Shown here: positions 57,173-64,000 of the stretch, piece by piece
How the letters are laid out: every line of letters starts with the position of its first letter
Position numbering within the stretch: position 1 is the first letter of the stretch
NCBI RefSeq assembly: GCF_002081825.1
Contig: NZ_MUKU01000005.1
Coordinates: forward strand, 1-64,000
Origin: Chromobacterium haemolyticum
GTDB lineage: Bacteria; Pseudomonadota; Gammaproteobacteria; Burkholderiales; Chromobacteriaceae
DNA: 64,000 bases
Direction of reading: 5' to 3'
Notes under the pieces: generated by a model
The model's database searches: none
What the model saw: the letters and a program-made list of their open reading frames with translations, nothing else
What the model was told of the DNA's origin: nothing
Made by a program: the position numbers and the translations under genes

Positions 57173-57948
57173 GGATTCCAATCTATCAGGTGGACGCGTT
57201 CTGCGACGCGGTGTTCCACGGCAACCCGGCTGCGGTGTGCCCCTTGCCGGCTTGGTTGCCGGACGCCACGCTGCAAGCCATCGCCATGGAAAACAATCTG
57301 TCCGAAACCGCCTTCCTGGTGGCGGAGGGCGGACGCATGGCGCTGCGCTGGTTCACGCCCACCACCGAGGTGGACCTGTGCGGCCACGCCACGCTGGCCA
57401 GCGCCTGGGTCTTGTTCCATGAGCTGGACTGGAGCGGCGAACGCATCGTCTTCCAGACCCGCAGCGGCGAATTGACGGCGAGGCGCGACGGCGAGCGCAT
57501 CGAACTGCGCTTCCCCGCGGTGACGCCGCGCCCCTGCGCCGAGCCGCCCGGCCTGCTGGCGGCGCTGGGCCTGGACGCCGGCCAGGTGCTGGCCGCCGAC
57601 GATTACATCGTGGTGCTGGACGACGCGGCGCGGCTGGCGGCGCTGCGGCCGGACTTCCAGCGGCTGCGCGGCTTGCCCAAGCGCGGGGTGGCGGTGACCG
57701 CGCGCGGCGCGGACTGCGATTTTGTCAGCCGATGGTTTGGGCCCGGCGTGGGCGTGGACGAAGATCCGGTCACCGGCTCGGCGCACTGCTGGCTGGCGCC
57801 GTACTGGGCCGGCGTGCTGGGAAAGACCCGGCTGCTGGCGCGCCAGGGCGGCGCGCGTCGCGGCAGCCTGGAGTGCCGGGTGGAAGGCGCGGAAGTGGCT
57901 TTGCTGGGGCAGGCGAAGTTGTATCTGAGGGGCGAGATTTACGTTTAG
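57169..57948 (+). CDS. PhzF-family isomerase
   Basis: 259 residues of the PhzF/diaminopimelate-epimerase-like fold. QVDAFCDAVFHGNPAAVC, the catalytic Glu46 in NNLSETAFLV, 'LRWFTPTTEVDLCGHATLAS' and EDPVTGSAHCWLAPYWA are all family hallmarks. PhzF itself isomerises an intermediate of phenazine synthesis, but no other phenazine gene is present, so this is one of the many stand-alone members of unknown substrate. It is the last gene of the operon, ending 12 bases before the convergent LysR gene. Confidence 0.9.
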   Translation: MRIPIYQVDAFCDAVFHGNPAAVCPLPAWLPDATLQAIAMENNLSETAFLVAEGGRMALRWFTPTTEVDLCGHATLASAWVLFHELDWSGERIVFQTRSGELTARRDGERIELRFPAVTPRPCAEPPGLLAALGLDAGQVLAADDYIVVLDDAARLAALRPDFQRLRGLPKRGVAVTARGADCDFVSRWFGPGVGVDEDPVTGSAHCWLAPYWAGVLGKTRLLARQGGARRGSLECRVEGAEVALLGQAKLYLRGEIYV

Positions 57949-57960
57949 GCACGGCGTGTT

Positions 57961-58875
57961 TCACACGGCGGCTTCCGCCGCCAATTGTTCATCGCATACC
58001 GCCTTGACGCAGGCGCGCAGCCATTGCTGCGCCGGGTCCGCGTCCAAGCGCGGATGCCAAATCATGGAAATGGTGATCTCCGCCACCGTCAGCGGCAGCG
58101 CGAAGCTGTGCAGGCTGGCGCGCAGATGGCCGGTGTGGCGTTCCGGCACGGTGGCGATCAAATCGCTGGCGCGCGCCAGCGCCAGCGCGGCGGCGAAGCC
58201 GCCCACGGTGACCGCGACATCGCGGCTCAAGCCTTGCATGCTCAGCGCCTGGTCCACCGGTCCAAGCAGTCCGCCGCGGCGGGCCACCATCACATGGCGG
58301 CCGGCGGCGTAGCGGGCGGCGTCGATGGCGTCGGCTGCCAGCGGATGGCCGGCACGCACCACGCCGACGAAGCGGTCGCGGAACAGCATGCGCACCCGCA
58401 ACTCCGGCCCGGCTTCGTGGCCCACCACTCCGGTGTCCAGATCCACCGCGCCGTCGCGCAGCGGCGCGTTGTCCTTGTCGCGCTTGGGCAAGAAATGCAG
58501 ACGCACGCCCGGCGCCTCGCCTTGCAGCCGCGCCAGCAGCCGCGGGCCGAAGTTTTCGACGAAACCGTCGCTGCAGCGCAGCGTGAAGCTGCGTTGCAAA
58601 TTGTCCAGCCGCAGCGTCCCGGCCGGGCGCAGCGCGCTTTCCGCGTCCAGCACCAAGGCATGCACCCGCTCGCGCAGCTCCAGCGCGCGCGGTGTCGGCG
58701 TCAGGCCGCGGCCGGCGCGCACCAGCAGCGGGTCGTCGGTGACCTCGCGCAGCCGCGCCAGCGCCCGGCTCATCGCCGAGGGGCTGAGCCGCAGGCGCCG
58801 CGCGGCGCGGGCCACGCTGCCTTCGTTCAGCAGCGCGTCCAGGGTGATCAGCAGATTGAGGTCGGGCGTGGACAT
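57961..58875 (-). CDS. LysR-family regulator, divergent from an MFS transporter
   Basis: 304 residues. The N-terminal HTH reads LDALLNEGSVARAARRLRLS then PSAMSRALARLREVT, as in the LysR regulators of the NodD/NahR-like group. The effector domain follows, with 'GAVDLDTGVVGHEAGPELRV'. It is transcribed away from the MFS transporter at 59030, the usual arrangement for a regulator controlling its divergent neighbour, with about 150 bp between the two starts. Confidence 0.88.
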   Translation of the reverse strand: MSTPDLNLLITLDALLNEGSVARAARRLRLSPSAMSRALARLREVTDDPLLVRAGRGLTPTPRALELRERVHALVLDAESALRPAGTLRLDNLQRSFTLRCSDGFVENFGPRLLARLQGEAPGVRLHFLPKRDKDNAPLRDGAVDLDTGVVGHEAGPELRVRMLFRDRFVGVVRAGHPLAADAIDAARYAAGRHVMVARRGGLLGPVDQALSMQGLSRDVAVTVGGFAAALALARASDLIATVPERHTGHLRASLHSFALPLTVAEITISMIWHPRLDADPAQQWLRACVKAVCDEQLAAEAAV

Positions 58876-59029
58876 GGCCTTACCTTAGCACAGCAATACA
58901 TGGCGTCAAACGCAACTATTCAGTGCAAACCATGCGTCTTCCGCCCGCTATGGCGGCGGCGTAGCCTGTGTCGAGTCCGTGTCGACGGCCCCGGCGTTTC
59001 GGGGCCGGACGCGGCGGGGAGTCGCCGTC

Positions 59030-60436
59030 ATGCCTGTTTCTCCATCCTCTTCTTCCGTCGCCGCGCTGGCCGGCCTGGCGCTGGCGATTCTGCTGGCCTC
59101 GCTGGGCGCCAGCGTGGCCAACGTCGGCCTGCCGGCCTTGGCCGCGGCCTTTCGGATCAGCTTCCAGCAGGCACAATGGGTGGTGCTGGCTTATCTGCTG
59201 CTGATCACGCTGGCCAGCGTCAACGTCGGCCGGCTGGGCGATCAATTCGGTCGTCGACGCGCGCTACTGGCCGGCATCGCCTTGTTCGTCGCGGCCTCGG
59301 CAGGCTGCGGCGCGGCCGACGCTTTCTGGGCGCTGATCGCCGGACGCGCCTTGCAGGGCTTCGGCGCGGCCTTGATGCTGGCCCTGGGCATGGCTTTTGT
59401 CGCGGACATCGCGCCTAGTGACAAAGTGGGGCGGGCGATGGGGCTGTTGGGAGCCATGTCCGCCGTCGGCACCGCGTTGGGGCCGTCGCTGGGCGGCGCG
59501 CTGATCGCGGGCTTCGGCTGGCGCGCGATGTTCTGGCCGATGTTGCCGCTGGGCGCGCTGGCTTTCGGCCTGGTCTGGCGCAGCGTGCCAGCGCCAAGCG
59601 GCCCCGCCGCCGATCGCCCGGGTTTCGACGTCGCCGGCAGCGGTTGGCTGGCGCTGACCCTGGCGGCTTACGCGCTGGCCTTGACCTTGAAGCTCGACCA
59701 CGCTCAGGGGGGCTTCGGCGCGCTCAACGCCGCCTTGTTGCTGGTGGCCGCCATCGGTTGCGGTGCCTTTGTCCGGGCCGAGTCCAAGGCTGCCGCGCCC
59801 TTGCTGAACCTGGCCCTGCTGCGCGATCCGGTGTTGGCCGCCGGCTTGTTTTGCAACGCCTTGGTGTCCACGGTGATGATGGCCACCTTGGTGGTGGGCC
59901 CGTTCTATCTGGCGCGCGGTCTGGGCCTGGATGCCGCCGGCGTCGGCCTGGCGATGTCCGCGGGGCCGTTGGTGGCGGCTTTGAGCGGCGTGCCGGCCGG
60001 GCGGATGGTGGACCGCTGCGGTGCGGACGCTTCGGCGCGCTCCGGTCTGGCGGGCATAGGCGTCGGCGCGTTGGCGCTGGCCCTGCTGCCGTCCAGCCTG
60101 GGCCTGGCCGGCTATCTGTTGCCGTTGACCCTGATGACCGCGGCCTACGCCTTGTTCCAGGCCGCCAACAACACTCAGGCGCTGACCGGCGCAGCGGCGC
60201 GGCAGCGCGGCCTGGTGTCCGGCTTGCTCAATCTGTCGCGCAATCTGGGTTTGATCACCGGGGCGTCCTTGATGGGCGCGGTGTTCGCCGCGGCCAGCGG
60301 AGCCGCGGACATCGCCGCCGCCGCGCCGCAGCAAGTGGCCGTCGGCGCGCGCGCCGCCTTCGGTCTGGCGGCGGCGCTGATGTTGCTGGCGCTGTTGGCA
60401 TCGGCGCATGGGCGCAGAAAAGCCGCGCTCTGCTGA
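59030..60436 (+). CDS. MFS transporter, DHA2-type drug exporter
   Basis: 468 residues with about 14 membrane helices. Motif A appears as GRLGDQFGRRRALLAG and motif C as 'AMSAVGTALGPSLGGALIAG', typical of drug:H+ antiporters of the EmrB/QacA group. The start at 59030 (MPVSPSSSS) has GGGGAG upstream. It is divergent from a LysR regulator, which probably controls it. Substrate unknown. Confidence 0.9.
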   Translation: MPVSPSSSSVAALAGLALAILLASLGASVANVGLPALAAAFRISFQQAQWVVLAYLLLITLASVNVGRLGDQFGRRRALLAGIALFVAASAGCGAADAFWALIAGRALQGFGAALMLALGMAFVADIAPSDKVGRAMGLLGAMSAVGTALGPSLGGALIAGFGWRAMFWPMLPLGALAFGLVWRSVPAPSGPAADRPGFDVAGSGWLALTLAAYALALTLKLDHAQGGFGALNAALLLVAAIGCGAFVRAESKAAAPLLNLALLRDPVLAAGLFCNALVSTVMMATLVVGPFYLARGLGLDAAGVGLAMSAGPLVAALSGVPAGRMVDRCGADASARSGLAGIGVGALALALLPSSLGLAGYLLPLTLMTAAYALFQAANNTQALTGAAARQRGLVSGLLNLSRNLGLITGASLMGAVFAAASGAADIAAAAPQQVAVGARAAFGLAAALMLLALLASAHGRRKAALC

Positions 60437-60515
60437 CGCCACGCTGTCAGCAGGGGGCAGGCAGACTGGTTCTTTTCCACAGCGAAAGCCGCATTTCAGT
60501 GAAAAGGAGCAAGCC

Positions 60516-60887
60516 ATGACCTTGGCCCCCCAACCCAATCTGCAATTGTTGTATGTGACGGATATCCCGCGCTCCACCACGCTGTACCGCCGTTTGTTCG
60601 CCGCCGATCCGGTGTTCGTCAGCCCGCGTTACGTCGCCTTCAGCGCCGGCGGCGAGGCGCTGTTCGCCTTGTGGAGCGGCGGGGACGCGCCGCATGCCGA
60701 TGTCCCGAGATTCGTCGAAACCGGTATCATGCTGGCCTCTGGCGAGGCGGTGGACGGGCTTTATCAAGCCTGGCGGGACGACCCGGATCTGCGCATCGCG
60801 CAGCCGCCGAGCACTGAAGTCTTCGGTCGCACCTTCCTGATGCTGGACCCGGACGGGAATCAGATCCGGGTGTGCCAACGGGATTGA
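60516..60887 (+). CDS. VOC-family protein (glyoxalase/bleomycin-resistance-like)
   Basis: 123 residues. It begins QLLYVTDIPRSTTLYRRLF and ends in FLMLDPDGNQIRVCQ, the paired beta-alpha-beta-beta-beta pattern of the vicinal oxygen chelate superfamily. AAGGAG precedes the ATG. It follows the MFS transporter by 79 bp and may be co-transcribed. The final DPDGNQIRV is the canonical metal-binding Glu/Asp region, but with Gln where most glyoxalases have Glu or Asp (DPDGN-xI/W/E), so catalysis is uncertain. Confidence 0.82.
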   Translation: MTLAPQPNLQLLYVTDIPRSTTLYRRLFAADPVFVSPRYVAFSAGGEALFALWSGGDAPHADVPRFVETGIMLASGEAVDGLYQAWRDDPDLRIAQPPSTEVFGRTFLMLDPDGNQIRVCQRD

Positions 60888-61046
60888 ATGCTGCTGGGAA
60901 TGGCCCCGCCGCCGTTTTCTCCCGAGCGGGCATTTGGGTGCCGGCTTTGAACAGGCTTTCGGGTTGGCCGTGTCCAGCGCCGCCCCGCAAGCGCGCGAGC
61001 GCGCCGATGCCATGCCTGTTGTGCTGGGAGCGGGGCAGGCCGCCGC

Positions 61047-61412
61047 CTAGCTTGAACTGGACGCTGTGGAGGAAGCCTCGGGCTGATGCAGGCCAAAGCT
61101 CAGGCCGCCCGGCGCATGGCATTGGGCGAATTTGCCGAAGCCCGGCTCCTCCGCGATGCCGCCGTCGACTTGGCCGCCCAAGGCCCGCACGCGCTCCACG
61201 GCGGCCGACAGGTCCGGCACCTGGAAGAAGAGATCAATCCGGGGCGCGGTATCTCCCCCGTGCAGGCCGGCTTTAATCGATCCGGCCTGAAACCAGCCGC
61301 CGCCGTCCGCGCCCATGGGATGGAAGCTCCAGCCGAACAGTTCGGCGAAGAAGGCTCCGACAGGGGCTGCGTCTTCGGCGCCGATCTCGATATAGGAAAC
61401 AGGTGATGCCAT
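61047..61412 (-). CDS. VOC-family protein (glyoxalase-like)
   Basis: 121 residues. YIEIGAEDAAPVGAFFAELFGW, in two halves, is the usual start of VOC proteins; 'FFQVPDLSAAVERVRALGGQ' and CHAPGGLSFGLHQ complete the fold. The C-terminal Ser/Ala run (EASSTASSSS) is disordered. It is encoded opposite the preceding VOC gene with about 160 bp of non-coding sequence between. Substrate unknown. Confidence 0.82.
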   Translation of the reverse strand: MASPVSYIEIGAEDAAPVGAFFAELFGWSFHPMGADGGGWFQAGSIKAGLHGGDTAPRIDLFFQVPDLSAAVERVRALGGQVDGGIAEEPGFGKFAQCHAPGGLSFGLHQPEASSTASSSS

Positions 61413-61479
61413 GGGAATCTCCTTGGGAGTTAAAAAGCCTATCGGCCTATTTCAACGGCCTAAATGATTATAGATCGCA

Positions 61480-62064
61480 TCAGCTTGGGTCGATGGCTTC
61501 CAATTCCACTCGCAACAGCGCGAGCGGGCGCGCGGTGCGCAGTCGCAGCGTTTCGCCGCGTCGGGCGACGGCGGCGTCCCAGGCCGCCAGCGGCAGCGGA
61601 TGGCCGTTTTGCAGTAGTTGCGCGCCGTCCTCCAGCGCCAGCAGCAAGCTCAGCTCGGCATCGGCGCGCAGTTCCAGCGTGTCGTCCACTGTCAGATAGT
61701 CCAGTCGCGATTGGTAGCGACCGCGCCGCGTCATCACGTTGAAATCGGTTAGCGGGCCGTCCAGCAGCCGGCTTTGCGCCGGAGTTTCCCCTGCGAAGGC
61801 CAGCGGCGCGCCGCCCGGCGTCAGCCGCAGGCTGTCCCGGCCGTCCAGTTTCAGTTCCAGCCCAGCGCCTTGCAGGATCAACAGCTGCCGGTCCACCCCG
61901 TCGAAACGCGAGAACGGGCCGTCGCTGGCCACGCTGGCCAGGCTGAGGCGGTAGTCGAAATCGTCCAGGCCGGCCCCGGCGGGGGAGATCAGCAATTGCC
62001 GAGTGCTGCCGCCGCCGTTTTTCCAGGGGCTGGGCGGGCAGTCTTGCAGGCGGATGAGCGTCAT
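61480..62064 (-). CDS. hutD: HutD/Ves family protein
   Basis: 194 residues of the HutD family, a bicupin found in histidine utilisation operons and proposed to act as a safeguard or governor, not as an enzyme of the pathway. 'PPSPWKNGGGSTRQLLISPA' is the diagnostic N-terminal motif, followed by FDYRLSLASVASDGPFSRF and FNVMTRRGRY. It lies eight bases downstream of the symporter gene and near hutG on the same strand, which supports the assignment. Confidence 0.9.
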   Translation of the reverse strand: MTLIRLQDCPPSPWKNGGGSTRQLLISPAGAGLDDFDYRLSLASVASDGPFSRFDGVDRQLLILQGAGLELKLDGRDSLRLTPGGAPLAFAGETPAQSRLLDGPLTDFNVMTRRGRYQSRLDYLTVDDTLELRADAELSLLLALEDGAQLLQNGHPLPLAAWDAAVARRGETLRLRTARPLALLRVELEAIDPS

Positions 62065-62072
62065 GGCGGGCC

Positions 62073-63278
62073 TCAATGCAGGTAGTTGATGATCCAGGCG
62101 TGGAAGGGAATCGCCACCAAGTCTATCAGCACCGCGCCGCACAGCGGGATGATCAGGAAGGCCTTGTACGAGGTGGCGCCGTGCTTCTGGCACACCGCGC
62201 TCATATTGGCCACCGCGTTGGGCGTGGCGCCCAGGCCGTGCCCCATCAGGCCGGCGCACATCACCGCCGCGTCGTAGTTCTTGCCTAGCAGGCGGAAGGC
62301 GATGAAGACGCTGATCGCCATCAGCGCGATCACCTGCAAGGACAGCACGCCCAAGAGCGGTAGCGCCAGATCGTACAGCTCCCAGATCTTCAAACTCATC
62401 ATCGCCATGGTCAGGAAGATGCCCAGAGAAATGTCCGCAATGGCGTCGATGGCCGGGCTATTGAGCCGGACCAGCCGCGCGCGGTCGTTCAGATTGCGGA
62501 ACACGATGGCGGCGAACATGGCGCCGACATAGGCGGGCAGCACGAAGTCCCAGCGTTGTTGCACTTGATTGGCGAGCAAGGTGCCGGCGGTCATCAAAAC
62601 CAATATCAGGCCCATGGAGGAGATCAGGGAGTCGCTGTTGACGGTAATGTTGGCTTCGTGGTCGTGATAAGCTGGTGCTTGCATGGCGCTGGCCTCGGTC
62701 TGGATCGGCAATTGGTGGCGGCGGATCAGCCAGCTGGCCAGTGGTCCGCCCAGCACGCCGCCGGCGATCAGGCCGAAGGTGGCGGAGGCCAGCGCCACCG
62801 CGGTGGCGCCCTGGGTGCCGAGTTGCTCCGCCATCGGGCCGAAGGCCGCCGCCGCGCCGTGGCCGCCCTCCAACGACACCCCGCCCGCCATCACGCCCAG
62901 CGTCGGATCCAGGCCGAACATGGCCGCCGCGCTGGCGCCGAATACGTTCTGGAACACCGCCAGCGCCCAGCAGATGCCCAGATAGATCAGCAGAGTGCTG
63001 CCGCCGGTGCGCAGCAGCGCCAGGCTGCCGCCTATGCCCACCGTGGTGAAGAAAGCCACCATGAAGGGGGTTTGCAAGGTGGTGTCGAAGCTGACGGCGG
63101 CGATGCCGCTCTCGCGCAGCAGCAAGACGGCGATGGAGACGGCGAATCCGCCTATCACCGGGGCCGGGATGCAGAAGCGTTCGAAGAAGCGCACGTGGCG
63201 CTTTAGCCGGTAGCCGGCCAGCAGGGCCGTCACCGCCAGCGCGGTGGTGGCGATCAAATCCAGTTTCCATTGCTGCAT
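62073..63278 (-). CDS. gltS: Sodium/glutamate symporter GltS
   Basis: 401 residues with about ten membrane helices. Family signatures are FERFCIPAPVIGGFAVSIAV, 'GVMAGGVSLEGGHGAAAAFG' and the repeated re-entrant loop 'GLMGHGLGATPNAVANMSAV'. GltS takes up glutamate with sodium. Placed between hutG and hutD, it makes sense as importer or recycler of glutamate, the end product of histidine breakdown. Start and length (usual ~400) agree. Confidence 0.94.
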   Translation of the reverse strand: MQQWKLDLIATTALAVTALLAGYRLKRHVRFFERFCIPAPVIGGFAVSIAVLLLRESGIAAVSFDTTLQTPFMVAFFTTVGIGGSLALLRTGGSTLLIYLGICWALAVFQNVFGASAAAMFGLDPTLGVMAGGVSLEGGHGAAAAFGPMAEQLGTQGATAVALASATFGLIAGGVLGGPLASWLIRRHQLPIQTEASAMQAPAYHDHEANITVNSDSLISSMGLILVLMTAGTLLANQVQQRWDFVLPAYVGAMFAAIVFRNLNDRARLVRLNSPAIDAIADISLGIFLTMAMMSLKIWELYDLALPLLGVLSLQVIALMAISVFIAFRLLGKNYDAAVMCAGLMGHGLGATPNAVANMSAVCQKHGATSYKAFLIIPLCGAVLIDLVAIPFHAWIINYLH

Positions 63279-63354
63279 GGGTTTCTCCTTTGCAAAAGTG
63301 CGGCTTGCCGCTGTGTCGCGGCTTGTTGCGCCAAGCCTTGGGCCTGGCGGGTAT

Positions 63355-64000
63355 TTAGATTGGCTTCGTCAGCCGGTGTATCAGCCGCGCGGCCGTCCGC
63401 GCGGTCAGTTGGTCCTGATCCAGTTCCGGGTTCAGTTCAGCGATATCGGCCAGCCGCAATTTGCCGCTGGCGCGGATGACGTCGATCAGCGTTTCCAGCG
63501 TGGCCAAGGGCACGCCCAGCGCCGCCGGCGCGCTGACGCCGGGCGCTTGCGACGCCGGCAGCGCGTCCAGGTCTATGGTCAGGTACAGGCAGTCGCAGGG
63601 CGCGATGAAGTCCCGCAGCTTTTGCAGCGGCTGTTCCAGCCGCCACGGCTGCAACTCCTCGTCGAACAGCAGTTGGGCGTCCAATTGTTGGGCGGTGGCG
63701 AACAGCGCGGCGGTATTGGCGGTTTCCGCCACGCCGGCGCACAAGTAATGAAAGGGCCAGCCGCGTTGCTCGCAGTCGGCGGCGATCTGGGCGAAGGGGG
63801 TGCCGGAGGAGGCGAGCGGGCTTTGGCGCAGGTCCAGGTGGGCGTCGATGTTGACGATGCCGACGCGCGGCGCGCGCCCGGCGGTTTCCAGGTGCCGGGC
63901 CAGCCCAAGGAAGCTGCCGTAAGCCACCTCGTGGCCGCCGCCGAGCACGATGGGGAACTGTCCGGCGTCCAAGAGGCCGGCCACCTGCCGGCCCAGTTCG
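63355..64000 (-). CDS. hutG: Formimidoylglutamase HutG, N-terminus beyond the window
   Basis: At least 214 residues of the arginase/ureohydrolase family, running off the window's right edge without a start. Metal-binding motifs are GGGHEVAYG, NIDAHLDLR and TIDLDALPASQAPGVS, all with the expected Asp/His residues. HutG converts N-formimidoyl-L-glutamate to glutamate and formamide, the last step of one branch of histidine utilisation. The hutD and gltS neighbours on the same strand support HutG over agmatinase or arginase. The first ~90 residues are missing. Confidence 0.88.
   Translation of the reverse strand, partial: ELGRQVAGLLDAGQFPIVLGGGHEVAYGSFLGLARHLETAGRAPRVGIVNIDAHLDLRQSPLASSGTPFAQIAADCEQRGWPFHYLCAGVAETANTAALFATAQQLDAQLLFDEELQPWRLEQPLQKLRDFIAPCDCLYLTIDLDALPASQAPGVSAPAALGVPLATLETLIDVIRASGKLRLADIAELNPELDQDQLTARTAARLIHRLTKPI

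Noticed and set aside
57169-57948. Phenazine biosynthesis based on the PhzF-like gene
   Set aside because: PhzF-family proteins are common outside phenazine clusters and no other phz gene is present.

Overview
The window is about two-thirds G+C with dense, proteobacterial-style gene packing. The gene content (a complete type VI secretion system, paired alkaline phosphatases, a PhoPQ-related hydrolase, hut genes, and small hypothetical proteins of the Chromobacterium/Ralstonia kind) suggests a beta-proteobacterium, most likely Chromobacterium or a close relative in the Chromobacteriaceae. That assignment is inference from content; no rRNA or other marker lies in the window.

Layout. 1-500: the tail of an IS5-family insertion sequence followed by two tandem ~140-bp miniature elements. 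529-5354: a periplasmic solute-binding protein, an exported agmatine-deiminase-like enzyme, a LysR regulator, a small hypothetical gene and a phage-type repressor with a degenerate S24 domain. 5358-29420: the type VI secretion (T6SS) locus as two divergent arms. The left arm reads tssB-tssC-hcp-tssE-tssF-tssG-clpV and continues into an effector island ending in vgrG and a MORN-repeat gene. The right arm is tssJ-tssK-tssL-tssM-tssA. 29434-31663: a miniature element, two small hypothetical genes, a gene-poor stretch with two folded inverted repeats, and a small membrane protein. 31781-39700: a second vgrG module, with a transthyretin-tailed VgrG, a Tle5-type phospholipase D and three tandem Sel1 lipoproteins as likely immunity proteins. 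39961-43747: a His-rich periplasmic protein and two tandem alkaline phosphatases. 43878-64000: mostly metabolic and accessory genes, namely a J-domain protein, GNATs, a LysE exporter, a GH16 glucanase, a PqaA-like hydrolase, two YheO-type regulators each heading an amino-acid operon, threonine aldolase, PhzF, LysR/MFS, VOC proteins, and a hutD-gltS-hutG group cut by the window end.

The most interesting region is 8.1-13.0 kb, between clpV and vgrG. Five predicted toxin-like genes (a YopT/C58-type cysteine protease, a PARP-type ADP-ribosyltransferase, an EEP-fold nuclease, a Cys-rich protein with a CAE motif and an HNH nuclease) are separated by three broken copies of the first 50-165 bp of vgrG. 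This looks like successive stacking of effector cassettes at the vgrG 5' end. No immunity-like gene is evident there, so at least some of these effectors may act on eukaryotic hosts.

A second theme is the miniature transposable element. At least seven near-complete copies of 140-143 bp share their terminal inverted repeat with the IS5-type element at the window start and lie on TNA trinucleotides. In most cases that trinucleotide is, or overlaps, the stop codon of a neighbouring gene, so the element sits exactly at gene ends without damaging them.
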